A DNA stretch of 64,000 nt from Flavobacterium sp. ALJ2 (lineage in GTDB: Bacteria > Bacteroidota > Bacteroidia > Flavobacteriales > Flavobacteriaceae), in NCBI RefSeq assembly GCF_015594725.1, contig NZ_JADNRC010000008.1:164257-228256 (forward strand), written 5' to 3'. Below, one piece after another: positions 42,928 to 50,852 of the stretch; the stretch's first letter is position 1, and each line of letters opens with the position of its first letter. The notes below the pieces were generated by a model. It did not search any database and was not told where the DNA came from. It saw only the letters and a list, made by a program, of their open reading frames with translations. The position numbers were made by a program, and so were the translations under genes.

Positions 42928-44493
42928 ATGATTAAATTAGTTAACAAATACCTTGATTTGAATGATTATTTAAATAAAAAAAAGGAATTCGAAGAACTAT
43001 TTCTTTCGCACCCTAATTATCCAAGTCTGTTTGCTATTACAGATTCATTGAATACATTATCAATAGAGAATATTGTAATAAAAGTTCCTAAAGAACAATT
43101 ACATGAATTGCCTTATACTTTCTTGGCAATTTTTAATCATGATTTGGTTTTAGTTGAAAAAATAGAATCTTTAATTGTAATTGAGACTGAAAAAAGTAAG
43201 AAGCTAACTTTATCCGTGGATGATTTTTCTAAGGATTGGAATGGTATTGTATTGGCAATTGAACCTAATGAAGTTCAAGAGGAGAAAGCTTTGAATGGAA
43301 ATCCTAAGTGGTTAAAATACAGTATTTTGTTTTTGGCACTAATGGTGCTGTCAAGTTTTTACAATGACTATAGGATATTTGATTATGCTTTTTTAATAAC
43401 TTCCTTATTTGGATTGTTAGTTAGTATTTTTATTGTACAAGAGAAATTTGGTATTGATAATCAAATGGTATCTAAGTTGTGTAATATTAATCCAAGTACT
43501 TCTTGTGAATCTGTTATTAAATCAGATAATGTAGAAGTTAATAAATGGTTTGGCTTTTCAGATTTGCCCTTGGTCTTTTTTGTTACTGCAGTATTTGCAA
43601 TATTAATAGGGCCAGCAAATTCTTACCTTGTTGGTTTTCTTAGTTTGATAGCTATACCAGTAATTATATATTCTATTTGGATTCAAAAGTTTCAAATAAA
43701 AAAATGGTGTGTACTATGTTTGGCTATTTCTTTTTTAATGATAATTCAAGGAATAATGTGGGTTTTTGAATCAGGTTTTAGTGTAAATTTTACATTGACT
43801 AGTCTTTTTCAGTATTTGTTTTCTTTAATAGTTGTTTCGTCATTGTGGTCTGTGGTAAAGCCAGTTATAGAAGATAAATTAAAAGCTGAAAATTTGGTAA
43901 AAAACTTAACTAAGTTTAGAAGAAATTTTACTCTTTTTGAATTCTTATCTAAAGAAATTACTGCATTAGATGGGTTTGAAAAACTAGAAGGATTACATTT
44001 TGGCAATAGTATGGCTGCGGCTAAACTCACTATTATTATAAGTCCGAGTTGTGGGCATTGTCATAAAGCATTTGAAGAAGCATTTGAATTAGTTTGGAAA
44101 TTTCCTGAAAAAATATCTTTGAATGTTTTGTTTAATATAAATCCAGAAAACAATCAAAATCCTTATAAAGTTGTTGTAGAAAGATTGTTAATGATTAATG
44201 AAGTTAATTCTGAAAATATTGTAGAAGCGATATCTGATTGGCATATTAAAAAAATGTCATTAGAAGCATGGCAGAAAAAATGGAATGTTGACTCGATTTC
44301 TATGAAAGTTAATCAGCAAATCCAGCAACAATATGATTGGTGTTCGCAAAATGGGTTTAATTATACACCAGTTAAAATCGTTAACAATAAACTGTATCCA
44401 AGTGAGTATGAATTAAGTGAGTTGAAATATTTTATTAATGATATTTTAGAAAGTAATGAGACGTTAGAGAGAGATGCTCTAGTGTATATGTAA
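42928..44493 (+). CDS. VKOR-thioredoxin fusion with degenerate C39-like N-terminus (disulfide oxidase)
   Basis: The 521-residue membrane protein has three parts. Residues 1-115 resemble a C39 peptidase fold (HPNYPSLFAITDSL, FLAIFNHDLVLVE) but lack the catalytic Cys. Residues 128-310 form a VKOR-like bundle with Cys185 and Cys193 and the active-site pair Cys261/Cys264 (WCVLC). Residues 345-515 form a thioredoxin/DsbA-like domain with CGHC (375-378). VKOR proteins pass electrons from thiols to quinones, so with its own thioredoxin domain it should form disulfides in exported peptides. The downstream genes encode Cys-rich GG-leader peptides, the obvious substrates. The C39-like part may bind their leaders. 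Confidence 0.88.
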   Translation: MIKLVNKYLDLNDYLNKKKEFEELFLSHPNYPSLFAITDSLNTLSIENIVIKVPKEQLHELPYTFLAIFNHDLVLVEKIESLIVIETEKSKKLTLSVDDFSKDWNGIVLAIEPNEVQEEKALNGNPKWLKYSILFLALMVLSSFYNDYRIFDYAFLITSLFGLLVSIFIVQEKFGIDNQMVSKLCNINPSTSCESVIKSDNVEVNKWFGFSDLPLVFFVTAVFAILIGPANSYLVGFLSLIAIPVIIYSIWIQKFQIKKWCVLCLAISFLMIIQGIMWVFESGFSVNFTLTSLFQYLFSLIVVSSLWSVVKPVIEDKLKAENLVKNLTKFRRNFTLFEFLSKEITALDGFEKLEGLHFGNSMAAAKLTIIISPSCGHCHKAFEEAFELVWKFPEKISLNVLFNINPENNQNPYKVVVERLLMINEVNSENIVEAISDWHIKKMSLEAWQKKWNVDSISMKVNQQIQQQYDWCSQNGFNYTPVKIVNNKLYPSEYELSELKYFINDILESNETLERDALVYM

Positions 44494-44528
44494 AGTATAT
44501 ATGGAATTCTTATATGAATAGACATAAG

Positions 44529-44580
44529 CTTCAAGTGTCTTAAAATGATTGGGGTATTAACAAAATCTAAAAACCAAATT
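44529..44580 (+). promoter_or_regulatory. Repeated 5' module, copy 1 (hairpin plus in-frame mini-ORF)
   Basis: CTTCAA (44529-44534) can pair with TTGGGG (44549-44554) using G-T wobble. An ATG at 44545 opens MIGVLTKSKNQI, in frame with the precursor start at 44581. The module recurs at 44777 and 45025. Confidence 0.6.
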
Positions 44581-44748
44581 ATGTTAAAAAGCATTTTAAG
44601 CCTAAAAGGCGCTCAGGAGTTGACAAAGAAACAGCAAAAAGAAATTAACGGTGGTTGGGTTCCGCCACCAGGTGGATCTTGTCCAAATGGAACATGTCAA
44701 TATGTAGAAGGAGGGCCTTGCAGAAGACCATCTGATCTTTGTATTTAA
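44581..44748 (+). CDS. GG-leader Cys-rich peptide precursor 1 (55 aa)
   Basis: The ATG at 44581 gives a 25-residue leader (MLKSIL, GAQELT, KEINGG) followed by a 30-residue core starting WVPPPGG with four Cys (SCPNGTC, GPC, LCI). The leader matches its siblings almost residue for residue, while the core is unique. An upstream in-frame ATG (44545) would add 12 residues, but that segment is the shared 5' module and is interrupted by stops in the other copies, so 44581 is preferred. The expected fate is oxidation by the VKOR-Trx protein, cleavage after GG and export. Whether it is a bacteriocin, signal or effector is unknown. Confidence 0.78.
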   Translation: MLKSILSLKGAQELTKKQQKEINGGWVPPPGGSCPNGTCQYVEGGPCRRPSDLCI

Positions 44749-44776
44749 TTTAATTTAATGAAAAACTAGACATATA

Positions 44777-44830
44777 CTTCAAGTGTCTTAAAATGTTTGA
44801 AGTATTAACAAAATCAAAAAACCAATAATT
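44777..44830 (+). promoter_or_regulatory. Repeated 5' module, copy 2 (hairpin plus mini-ORF)
   Basis: ACTTCAA (44776-44782) pairs with TTGAAGT (44797-44803). The mini-ORF MFEVLTKSKNQ (44793-44828) stops 2 bases before the precursor ATG at 44831. Confidence 0.65.
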
Positions 44831-45004
44831 ATGTTAAAGAATATTTTAAAATTAGAAGGTGCTCAGCAACTTACAACAAAAGAACAAAAAACTATTAGTG
44901 GTGCTAGATCTGTACCGGTATGTCAGCGTCCTGATGTTCTTATTTGTTGTCCAGATGGGATATGTGGATGTGCTCCAAAAGGGACACCATGTATGTTGAG
45001 TTAG
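44831..45004 (+). CDS. GG-leader-like Cys-rich peptide precursor 2 (57 aa)
   Basis: The leader (MLKNILKLEGAQQLT, then EQKTISGA) is the family leader, but the processing pair is Gly-Ala instead of Gly-Gly. The core has six Cys, including ICCPDGICGC and PKGTPCMLS, and is clearly related to precursor 3 (CCPD, C.C.PKG..C, ML). C39 peptidases accept GA at the cleavage site, so processing remains plausible. The gene is preceded by copy 2 of the 5' module, with a mini-ORF whose stop lies 2 bases upstream of this start. Confidence 0.75.
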   Translation: MLKNILKLEGAQQLTTKEQKTISGARSVPVCQRPDVLICCPDGICGCAPKGTPCMLS

Positions 45005-45024
45005 ATAATAGTTTGCGCATAAAA

Positions 45025-45076
45025 CTTCAAGTGTGTTAAAATGATTGAAGTAGTAACAAAATCAAAAAACTAAGTT
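45025..45076 (+). promoter_or_regulatory. Repeated 5' module, copy 3 (hairpin plus mini-ORF)
   Basis: ACTTCAA (45024-45030) pairs with TTGAAGT (45045-45051). The mini-ORF MIEVVTKSKN (45041-45073) stops 3 bases before the ATG at 45077. Confidence 0.65.
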
Positions 45077-45223
45077 ATGTTAAAAAGCATTTTAAATTTA
45101 GAGGGAACTCAAAAATTAACTAAAAATGAGCAAAAAAGTATCAATGGAGGAGCTTGTGTTATTCTTTGTTGTCCAGATGTAGGATGCTTATGTGTTCCTA
45201 AAGGAGTCGCTTGTATGCTTTAG
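45077..45223 (+). CDS. GG-leader Cys-rich peptide precursor 3 (48 aa)
   Basis: The leader MLKSILNLEGTQKLT with EQKSINGG ends at a perfect GG (residues 24-25). The 23-residue core ACVILCCPDVGCLCVPKG... ends ACML and has six Cys. It is a paralog of precursor 2, sharing the CCPD, C.C.PKG and C-M-L pattern, which suggests three conserved disulfides. A copy of the repeated 5' module precedes it. The peptide is expected to be oxidised by the neighbouring VKOR-Trx protein and exported by the C39 ABC transporter. Confidence 0.78.
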   Translation: MLKSILNLEGTQKLTKNEQKSINGGACVILCCPDVGCLCVPKGVACML

Positions 45224-45308
45224 TTAATTGTTAATTAACTGAACTAATAATTTTAAGCCTAAAAGACATAATGTCAATAGGGTATTTCGTAATTAAAAAA
45301 TATAAATT

Positions 45309-45467
45309 ATGATAAAAAATATTTCTAAAATAGAAGGTGCTCAAGAATTGACGATTAATGAGCTAAAAGTAGTAAAAGGAAGCGGGCCTGGAGAATTTAT
45401 TGTTTGTTGTCCCGAAGATAACAATATTGCATATCCAGATTGTACTTATATTGAGTGCTCTAGGTAG
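45309..45467 (+). CDS. GG-leader-like Cys peptide precursor 4 (52 aa)
   Basis: The leader MIKNISKIEGAQELT with NELKVVKGS is a divergent member of the same leader family, and the processing pair reads Gly-Ser (or lies at the next Gly). The core holds four Cys (IVCCPED, PDCTYIECSR). It lacks the repeated 5' module of precursors 1-3. A perfect 10-bp hairpin follows its stop. It has the same presumed processing route as its siblings, with less certainty. Confidence 0.65.
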   Translation: MIKNISKIEGAQELTINELKVVKGSGPGEFIVCCPEDNNIAYPDCTYIECSR

Positions 45468-45472
45468 TTATT

Positions 45473-45500
45473 TATACTCGGATTTATAAGTCCGAGTATA
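45473..45500 (+). terminator. Perfect hairpin after precursor 4
   Basis: TATACTCGGA and TCCGAGTATA form a 10-bp stem around 8 bases, starting 6 bases after the stop. The following bases are A/T-rich but not a T-tract, so it may be an mRNA-stabilising or weak terminator structure. Confidence 0.6.
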
Positions 45501-45531
45501 AAATTATTAACTGAATTTTAATTAAGATATT

Positions 45532-45711
45532 ATGTTAAAACAAATTTTGAATTTAGAAGGAGCTCAGCAATTAACTAAAAATGAGCAAAAAAGTATTCAA
45601 GGAGGTTTGATCGATTGTATTGATCCTGCTACCAATAGATGTAAAAGATATAATCGATCTTGTGCTCCCCCTTGTCGTATAGATCTGATAGATCCGCCAA
45701 TAGAGCCTTAA
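45532..45711 (+). CDS. GG-leader Cys-rich peptide precursor 5 (59 aa)
   Basis: The leader MLKQILNLEGAQQLT with EQKSIQGG is nearly identical to those of precursors 2 and 3 and ends in GG. The 34-residue core (LIDCIDPATNRC, NRSCAPPCRID, ending PPIEP) has four Cys and is basic in the middle. It is the last peptide gene before the transporter and is followed by a terminator at 45782. Function of the mature peptide is unknown. Confidence 0.75.
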   Translation: MLKQILNLEGAQQLTKNEQKSIQGGLIDCIDPATNRCKRYNRSCAPPCRIDLIDPPIEP

Positions 45712-45781
45712 AAAGAGGATAATGTCTATATAGTTAGTAAAAATTATAATAGGAATTTGTTCATGATTATTGGAAAAGATG

Positions 45782-45814
45782 ATAAAGAGGATGTAATTTC
45801 CTCTTTATTATTTT
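45782..45814 (+). terminator. Terminator after the peptide gene series
   Basis: ATAAAGAGG pairs with CCTCTTTAT around a 9-base loop, followed by TATTTTAT. It separates peptide genes from transporter genes. Confidence 0.7.
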
Positions 45815-45990
45815 ATAGAGGTGTAAAGTTATTTACTTGTTGTCATTGGCTGATTTTACTAATGCTATTCTAAAATGAGATTCAAAACCACTTACTTAAA
45901 ATAACTTTGAGTATCTAAATTTGACATTGTTTTTTAGTCAATACTTGAAACCATTGAAATTTGAATAAGAAAACATCTTTACACCTCTAT
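45815..45990. repeat. 176-bp element with 14-bp perfect terminal inverted repeats
   Basis: ATAGAGGTGTAAAG (45815-45828) and its exact inverse CTTTACACCTCTAT (45977-45990) bound a non-coding segment. TATTATTTTAT occurs at both outer edges (45806-45816 and 45988-45998). It looks like a MITE-type insertion, or a long mRNA-leader fold before the transporter gene. Confidence 0.55.
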
Positions 45991-46052
45991 TATTTTATAT
46001 TAGTATGTGAGATAATTGCATTATATTGTCTTAGTAAAACAAGATTTAAAAA

Positions 46053-48245
46053 TTGAAAAAATTCCCGAATTATATACAAGCAGATTTTAAGGACTGTGGA
46101 CCTACTTGTTTGAAAATTATTGCTAAACATTATGGTAAAACCATAAATATTCAAGAGCTGCGTGACTTTAGTGAAACTACACGAGAAGGTAGTAATTTGT
46201 TGTTCTTAAGTGATGCAGCAGAGAAGATCGGATTTCGAACTTTAGGAGTAAAACTTAGTGCTCAAAGTTTAGAAGAAGCTCCATTACCATGTGTTTTGCA
46301 TTGGAATAAAGAACATTACGTTGTCCTTCATAAAATAAAAAAGGGTGTTTATTATATTTCAGATCCAGCCTTTGGGTTAATAGAATATAGTAAGAAGGAT
46401 TTTATTAAGTTTTGGATTGGAAACAATGCCGATGATTTAACTCAGGAAGGAATTGCATTATTATTAGAAGCCACCCCAAGATTCTTTCAATCAGATTTTG
46501 ATAAAGAAGATAAAAAAGGTTTGGGATTTGGATTGTTATCGCAATATGTTTTGCGGTATAAGTCATTCTTAACTCAGTTAAGTATCAGTTTATTAGCGAG
46601 TAGTTTATTGCAGCTTATTTTTCCTTTTCTTACCCAAAGTATTGTCGATGTAGGGATACAAAACCAAAATATTCATTTTATTTATTTAATTCTGTTTGCG
46701 CAATTGTTTCTTTTTGCAGGACGAACAGGATTAGAACTTATTAGGAGTTGGATATTATTGCATTTATCTACCAGAATAAATATTTCGTTGATTTCAGATT
46801 TCTTCATTAAATTAATGAACTTACCTATCTCATTTTTTGATGTGAGGATGACAGGAGATATCATGCAAAGAATAAACGACCATCGTCGTATCGAAAGAAT
46901 TCTTACGACGTCATCATTAAATGTATTGTTTTCGGTTATAAATATGATTATAATGGGAGGTGTCTTGGCTTATTATAATCTCCAGATATTTTTAGTGTTT
47001 TTTGCAGGAAGCATCTTGTATTTCGGGTGGATAACCCTATTTTTAAAACGAAGAGAAGAGCTTGATTATAAGCGGTTTTCTGAAGTTAGTCAGGAGCAAA
47101 GCAAGGTTATGGAGCTTATAAACGGAATGCAGGAAATAAAACTCCATAATGCTGAAAAGCAAAAACGTTGGGGTTGGGAGTATGTACAAGCAAGATTATT
47201 CAGGGTTTCTATAAAAGGATTAGTCTTAGAGCAAACACAAACAATAGGATCATCAGTAATTAATGAATTAAAAAATATATTCATAATTTTCCTTTCGGCA
47301 AAATTGGTAATCGATGGGCAGATTACTCTTGGAATGATGCTAGCTATAAGTTCTATTGTAGGAAGTTTAAATGGACCCATTACCCAACTTATTGAGTTTG
47401 TACGAGAAGTACAAGATGCAAAAATATCATTAGCTCGATTATCCGAAATCCATGATAAAGAAGATGAGGTGCAACAAGAAGAGCATCAGACGCAAGACAT
47501 TCCGAAAGATAATGATATAATTATAAAAGAGCTGTCGTATCGATATTTAGGTTCTGATATTCCGGTTTTAGATAACTTGAATTTAATTATTCCTGCGCAT
47601 AAAGTAACCGCAATCGTGGGAGTTAGCGGAAGCGGAAAAACTACTTTAATGAAGTTATTACTGAAATTCTATGAGCCAAATAATGGGGAAATTAATATTG
47701 GTAATACACAACTTAAAAATATTTCACAAAAAGCATGGCGTAATAATATTGGGGCAGTAATGCAAGAAGGATTTATTTTTAGTGATACAATTGCTAATAA
47801 TATAGCTATTGGAGTGGATAAAATAGATAAAGAACGACTGGTGTATGCCTCAGAAGTGGCAAATATAAAAGAGTATATCACTGGATTACCACTAGGATAT
47901 AATACCAAAATAGGATCAGAAGGAGTGGGTATGAGTACAGGGCAAAAACAGCGATTGTTAATAGCGAGGGCAGTTTATAAAAATCCAGAAATGTTGTTTT
48001 TTGATGAGGCAACTTCAGCATTAGATGCCAATAATGAAAAAGCTATTATGGGGAAATTAGATATTTTTTTCAAAAACAAAACAGTCGTGGTAATTGCGCA
48101 CAGATTAAGTACGGTTATGAATGCAGATCAAATAGTTGTTTTGGATAAAGGAAAAATTATTGAAATTGGCAGTCACTCAGCATTGGTAGAACAAAAAGGG
48201 AATTATTTTGAATTGGTTCGTAATCAATTGCAATTAGGAAATTAA
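46053..48245 (+). CDS. Peptidase-containing ABC transporter (C39 bacteriocin-type exporter)
   Basis: The 730-residue protein carries an N-terminal C39 peptidase with Cys15 in DFKDCGPTC, His88 in KEHYVVLH and Asp104 in ISDPAFG, so all catalytic residues are present. Six membrane helices (about 160-450) and an ATPase follow, with Walker A GVSGSGKTT, signature MSTGQKQR and Walker B MLFFDEATSALD. The TTG start gives the conserved MKKFPNYIQADFKDCGPTC and no nearby ATG exists. It should cleave the GG leaders of the upstream peptides and pump the cores out. The HlyD adaptor gene starts 3 bases after its stop. Confidence 0.94.
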   Translation: MKKFPNYIQADFKDCGPTCLKIIAKHYGKTINIQELRDFSETTREGSNLLFLSDAAEKIGFRTLGVKLSAQSLEEAPLPCVLHWNKEHYVVLHKIKKGVYYISDPAFGLIEYSKKDFIKFWIGNNADDLTQEGIALLLEATPRFFQSDFDKEDKKGLGFGLLSQYVLRYKSFLTQLSISLLASSLLQLIFPFLTQSIVDVGIQNQNIHFIYLILFAQLFLFAGRTGLELIRSWILLHLSTRINISLISDFFIKLMNLPISFFDVRMTGDIMQRINDHRRIERILTTSSLNVLFSVINMIIMGGVLAYYNLQIFLVFFAGSILYFGWITLFLKRREELDYKRFSEVSQEQSKVMELINGMQEIKLHNAEKQKRWGWEYVQARLFRVSIKGLVLEQTQTIGSSVINELKNIFIIFLSAKLVIDGQITLGMMLAISSIVGSLNGPITQLIEFVREVQDAKISLARLSEIHDKEDEVQQEEHQTQDIPKDNDIIIKELSYRYLGSDIPVLDNLNLIIPAHKVTAIVGVSGSGKTTLMKLLLKFYEPNNGEINIGNTQLKNISQKAWRNNIGAVMQEGFIFSDTIANNIAIGVDKIDKERLVYASEVANIKEYITGLPLGYNTKIGSEGVGMSTGQKQRLLIARAVYKNPEMLFFDEATSALDANNEKAIMGKLDIFFKNKTVVVIAHRLSTVMNADQIVVLDKGKIIEIGSHSALVEQKGNYFELVRNQLQLGN

Positions 48246-48248
48246 AAC

Positions 48249-49544
48249 ATGGCAGAAGACAATACAAAATTTGAATTAAGAAGCGAAGAAGTGCAGGATA
48301 TTCTTACACGAGTGCCACATTGGATGATACGATGGGGAACGGTGTTAATCTTTGCTATAATATGCATGTTGTTTTTTGTTTCATGGTTTCTTAAATACCC
48401 GGATGTAGTAAGTACAGAAATAAGTATAACGACAGCTATACCGCCTGAGAAATTAATGGCAAAAACAACAGGTCGAATTGAAGCAATTTTAGTAAAAGAT
48501 AAGGCAAAAGTGTCTAAGAATACAGCGCTTGCAATTATAGAGAATTCAGCAAATTATAAAGATGTTTTTGTTCTAAAGAGCACAGTAGATAATTTTAATA
48601 TAAACGAAAAGAATAAAGAATTTCCTTTTATGAGCTTAAGCAATACGCAATTAGGAGAATTGGAAAGCTTGTATGGCGTTTTTCAAAAGGATTATATAGC
48701 TTGGAAGTTGAATGAAAGATTACAGCCCTTTCAGGTAGAAAATAATGCTCAAACCTCAGAGTCTATTCAAATTAAAGAGCGATTGGCTATTTTACAACAG
48801 CAAAAAAGTATTAATGAAAGTGAATTACAGCTTCAAAAAAATGATGTAAACCGTTTTGAGGAGTTGTATGCAAAAGGTGTTATCTCAACACAAGATTTGG
48901 AGAATAAAAAATTAAGTTATCTTCAGGCGAATAAGAATTATAAGGGTTTGCTTTCGTCAATATCACAGTTAAAATCAACACTGATAGAAAACACAAGATC
49001 AAGTCAGGGAACCCGAATAAGTGGGACAAAAGAAGAAGTGAATTTAGAGCGTAATCTAATGCAATCCTACTATCAGTTAAAGAAAGGAATTAAAGACTGG
49101 GAATTGGCATATACATTAAGATCATCAATTCCAGGAGTTGTCACCTTTTTGCAAATATGGACGGAGAATCAGACAATCACTTCAGGAGAGAATGTTTTTT
49201 CGATTATCCCAGACACTGGAAAAGGATATATTGGCAAAGCCAAAGCCAAAGCTCAGAACTCAGGAAAAATTAAATTAGGGCAACAGGTTAATATCCGATT
49301 ATTTAATTTTCCAGATAGGGAATTTGGTGTTATCAGGGGTAAGGTTGAGAATATTTCACTTATTCCAGATAAAGATGGAGATCTATTGTTGGATATATCA
49401 CTTCCCAAGGGATTAGAAACATCATATAATAAGAAGATTCCTTTTCAACAGGAAATGAAAGGAAATGCGGAAATTGTTACCGAAGACCTTCGATTACTAG
49501 AAAGAATATTATATCAATTCAAGAGTCTGTTTAGGCAGAATTAG
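48249..49544 (+). CDS. HlyD-family adaptor of the peptide exporter
   Basis: The 431-residue protein has a short cytoplasmic N-terminus, one membrane helix (about 30-52) and a barrel-sandwich domain (TTGRIEAILVKDKAKVSKN). A long coiled-coil hairpin follows (about 170-270, EELYAKGVISTQDLENKKL), with the returning lipoyl half (SSIPGVVTFLQIWTENQTI) and a beta-barrel region near the end. It should connect the C39 ABC transporter to an outer-membrane TolC-like channel encoded elsewhere. It is co-transcribed with the transporter (3-base gap) and overlaps the convergent methyltransferase gene by 4 bases. Confidence 0.92.
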   Translation: MAEDNTKFELRSEEVQDILTRVPHWMIRWGTVLIFAIICMLFFVSWFLKYPDVVSTEISITTAIPPEKLMAKTTGRIEAILVKDKAKVSKNTALAIIENSANYKDVFVLKSTVDNFNINEKNKEFPFMSLSNTQLGELESLYGVFQKDYIAWKLNERLQPFQVENNAQTSESIQIKERLAILQQQKSINESELQLQKNDVNRFEELYAKGVISTQDLENKKLSYLQANKNYKGLLSSISQLKSTLIENTRSSQGTRISGTKEEVNLERNLMQSYYQLKKGIKDWELAYTLRSSIPGVVTFLQIWTENQTITSGENVFSIIPDTGKGYIGKAKAKAQNSGKIKLGQQVNIRLFNFPDREFGVIRGKVENISLIPDKDGDLLLDISLPKGLETSYNKKIPFQQEMKGNAEIVTEDLRLLERILYQFKSLFRQN

Positions 49545-50254
49545 AATTTTAAATAAAAATCTTTTGTAAGTTCTATGTATTCAGGAGTGTAAATATGTCT
49601 TCCAGTTTCGATGATTAATTCATCAATAGAAATATCAGCTTTTTCAATACGATTAAAGGCCAATAAGCTACGTTTTATATCGCTTGTAGGTGTTCCTTTT
49701 ACATGAGTAATTTTAAAAGGATATAATTCGAATTCTTTGGCTAGTGTGATAAATCTCTCTTCTTCTTTAAAAGGAATGATTACTGAAAAGATGCCCTTTT
49801 CAGAAAGTAATAAATCGGCTGCTTCAACTAAATCCTCAAAAGGCATAGCGTCTTGAAAACGGGCTAGATCTCTCTGCTCATTGTCTGTTTTGTAATCTTC
49901 GCTATAAAAAGGTGGATTTGATACAATAATATCATATTCATCTTCAGGTTCTTCCATGAATTCATCTAATCCAGCATGATAGCAGAATAGTCTGTCGTTC
50001 CAAGGAGCATTTTCAAAATTATCTACAGCTTGTTCGTAGGCAGTTTCGTCAATTTCTAAAGCATCTATTTGTTCGGAAGCTGTTCTTTGTGCGAGCATTA
50101 AAGCTATAAGTCCGGTTCCAGTTCCGATATCTAAAATACTAAAAGGATGATTGCTTATAGGAGTCCATGCACCTAATAAAACACCATCAGTGCCAACTTT
50201 CATAGCAGTTTTATCTTGTTGAATAGAAAATTGCTTGAAATAAAATTGAGACAT
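49541..50254 (-). CDS. tRNA1(Val) (adenine-N6)-methyltransferase-like protein
   Basis: Starting at the ATG complementary to 50254, the 237-residue protein begins MSQFYFKQFSIQQDKTAMKV. An upstream in-frame ATG (50329) would add 25 residues that overlap the rimM coding region and is rejected. It has the SAM motif ILDIGTGTGLIALMLAQR and the amino-methyltransferase motif VSNPPFY, as in TrmN6/YfiC, which methylates A37 of tRNA1(Val). It lies downstream of rimM and rpsP on the same strand, a translation-related neighbourhood. Confidence 0.9.
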   Translation of the reverse strand: MSQFYFKQFSIQQDKTAMKVGTDGVLLGAWTPISNHPFSILDIGTGTGLIALMLAQRTASEQIDALEIDETAYEQAVDNFENAPWNDRLFCYHAGLDEFMEEPEDEYDIIVSNPPFYSEDYKTDNEQRDLARFQDAMPFEDLVEAADLLLSEKGIFSVIIPFKEEERFITLAKEFELYPFKITHVKGTPTSDIKRSLLAFNRIEKADISIDELIIETGRHIYTPEYIELTKDFYLKF

Positions 50255-50312
50255 TGCTAAAAATTTAAAAATCAGAATAATTGAAAAACTGTAACTGAGA
50301 TCTGAATACTTT

Positions 50313-50837
50313 TTACAAGTACATTTCAACTAAGCCTTCAGGTAGATTCATGATGACTTTTTTGTTATCGCGGTCGATTTTTACCAAGAAATGATCAATC
50401 ATTGGGATTAACATTTCTACTTCGCCATTGATAACTTCAAATAGAGGTTGGGCTGTAGAGTCATTTACAGAAACTATTTTTCCGAAAACGCCTAAACGTT
50501 GATCTTCTATTTCAAAACCAATAACCTCATGGAAATAAAATTTGTTACCTGAGAGTTTTGGTAACATACTTAAAGGAAGGTAGATGGCGTTGCCCATAAT
50601 AGCATCAGCATCTTCCTCAGTAGTCATGTCTTCAAAACGAATTCGTAAGAAATCGTTTTTGTGTAATGAGCTAGTTTCAATAAAAAAAGGAACCAAGTGT
50701 TTGTCGCATTCGACAAACACTGATTCCAAGTTTTCGTATAACTCAGGTTCGTCCGTGTCTAAATAAGCCAAGACTTCACCTTTGAAACTAAATTTTTTAG
50801 CGATTTTACCTAAATAAAAACATTCTTCTTTACGCAT
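50313..50837 (-). CDS. rimM: Ribosome maturation factor RimM
   Basis: The 174-residue protein has the RimM N-domain (CFYLGKIAKKFSFKGEVLAYLDTD) and a C-terminal PRC-barrel (KFYFHEVIGFEIEDQRLG, ...MIDHFLVKIDRDNKKV). RimM assists 16S rRNA processing and binds S19 on the 30S head. It follows rpsP by 15 bases, the conserved rpsP-rimM pairing of most bacteria, and so is co-transcribed with it. Confidence 0.95.
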   Translation of the reverse strand: MRKEECFYLGKIAKKFSFKGEVLAYLDTDEPELYENLESVFVECDKHLVPFFIETSSLHKNDFLRIRFEDMTTEEDADAIMGNAIYLPLSMLPKLSGNKFYFHEVIGFEIEDQRLGVFGKIVSVNDSTAQPLFEVINGEVEMLIPMIDHFLVKIDRDNKKVIMNLPEGLVEMYL

Positions 50838-50852
50838 TCCCGCTAAATATAA

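Noticed and set aside
45763..45870. Short frame starting MIIGKDDKEDV after the last peptide gene
   Set aside because: It runs through the terminator and the inverted-repeat element and has no GG leader.
50255..50329. N-terminal extension of the TrmN6-like protein
   Set aside because: The extension overlaps the end of rimM and is unlike the family start MSQFYFKQF.
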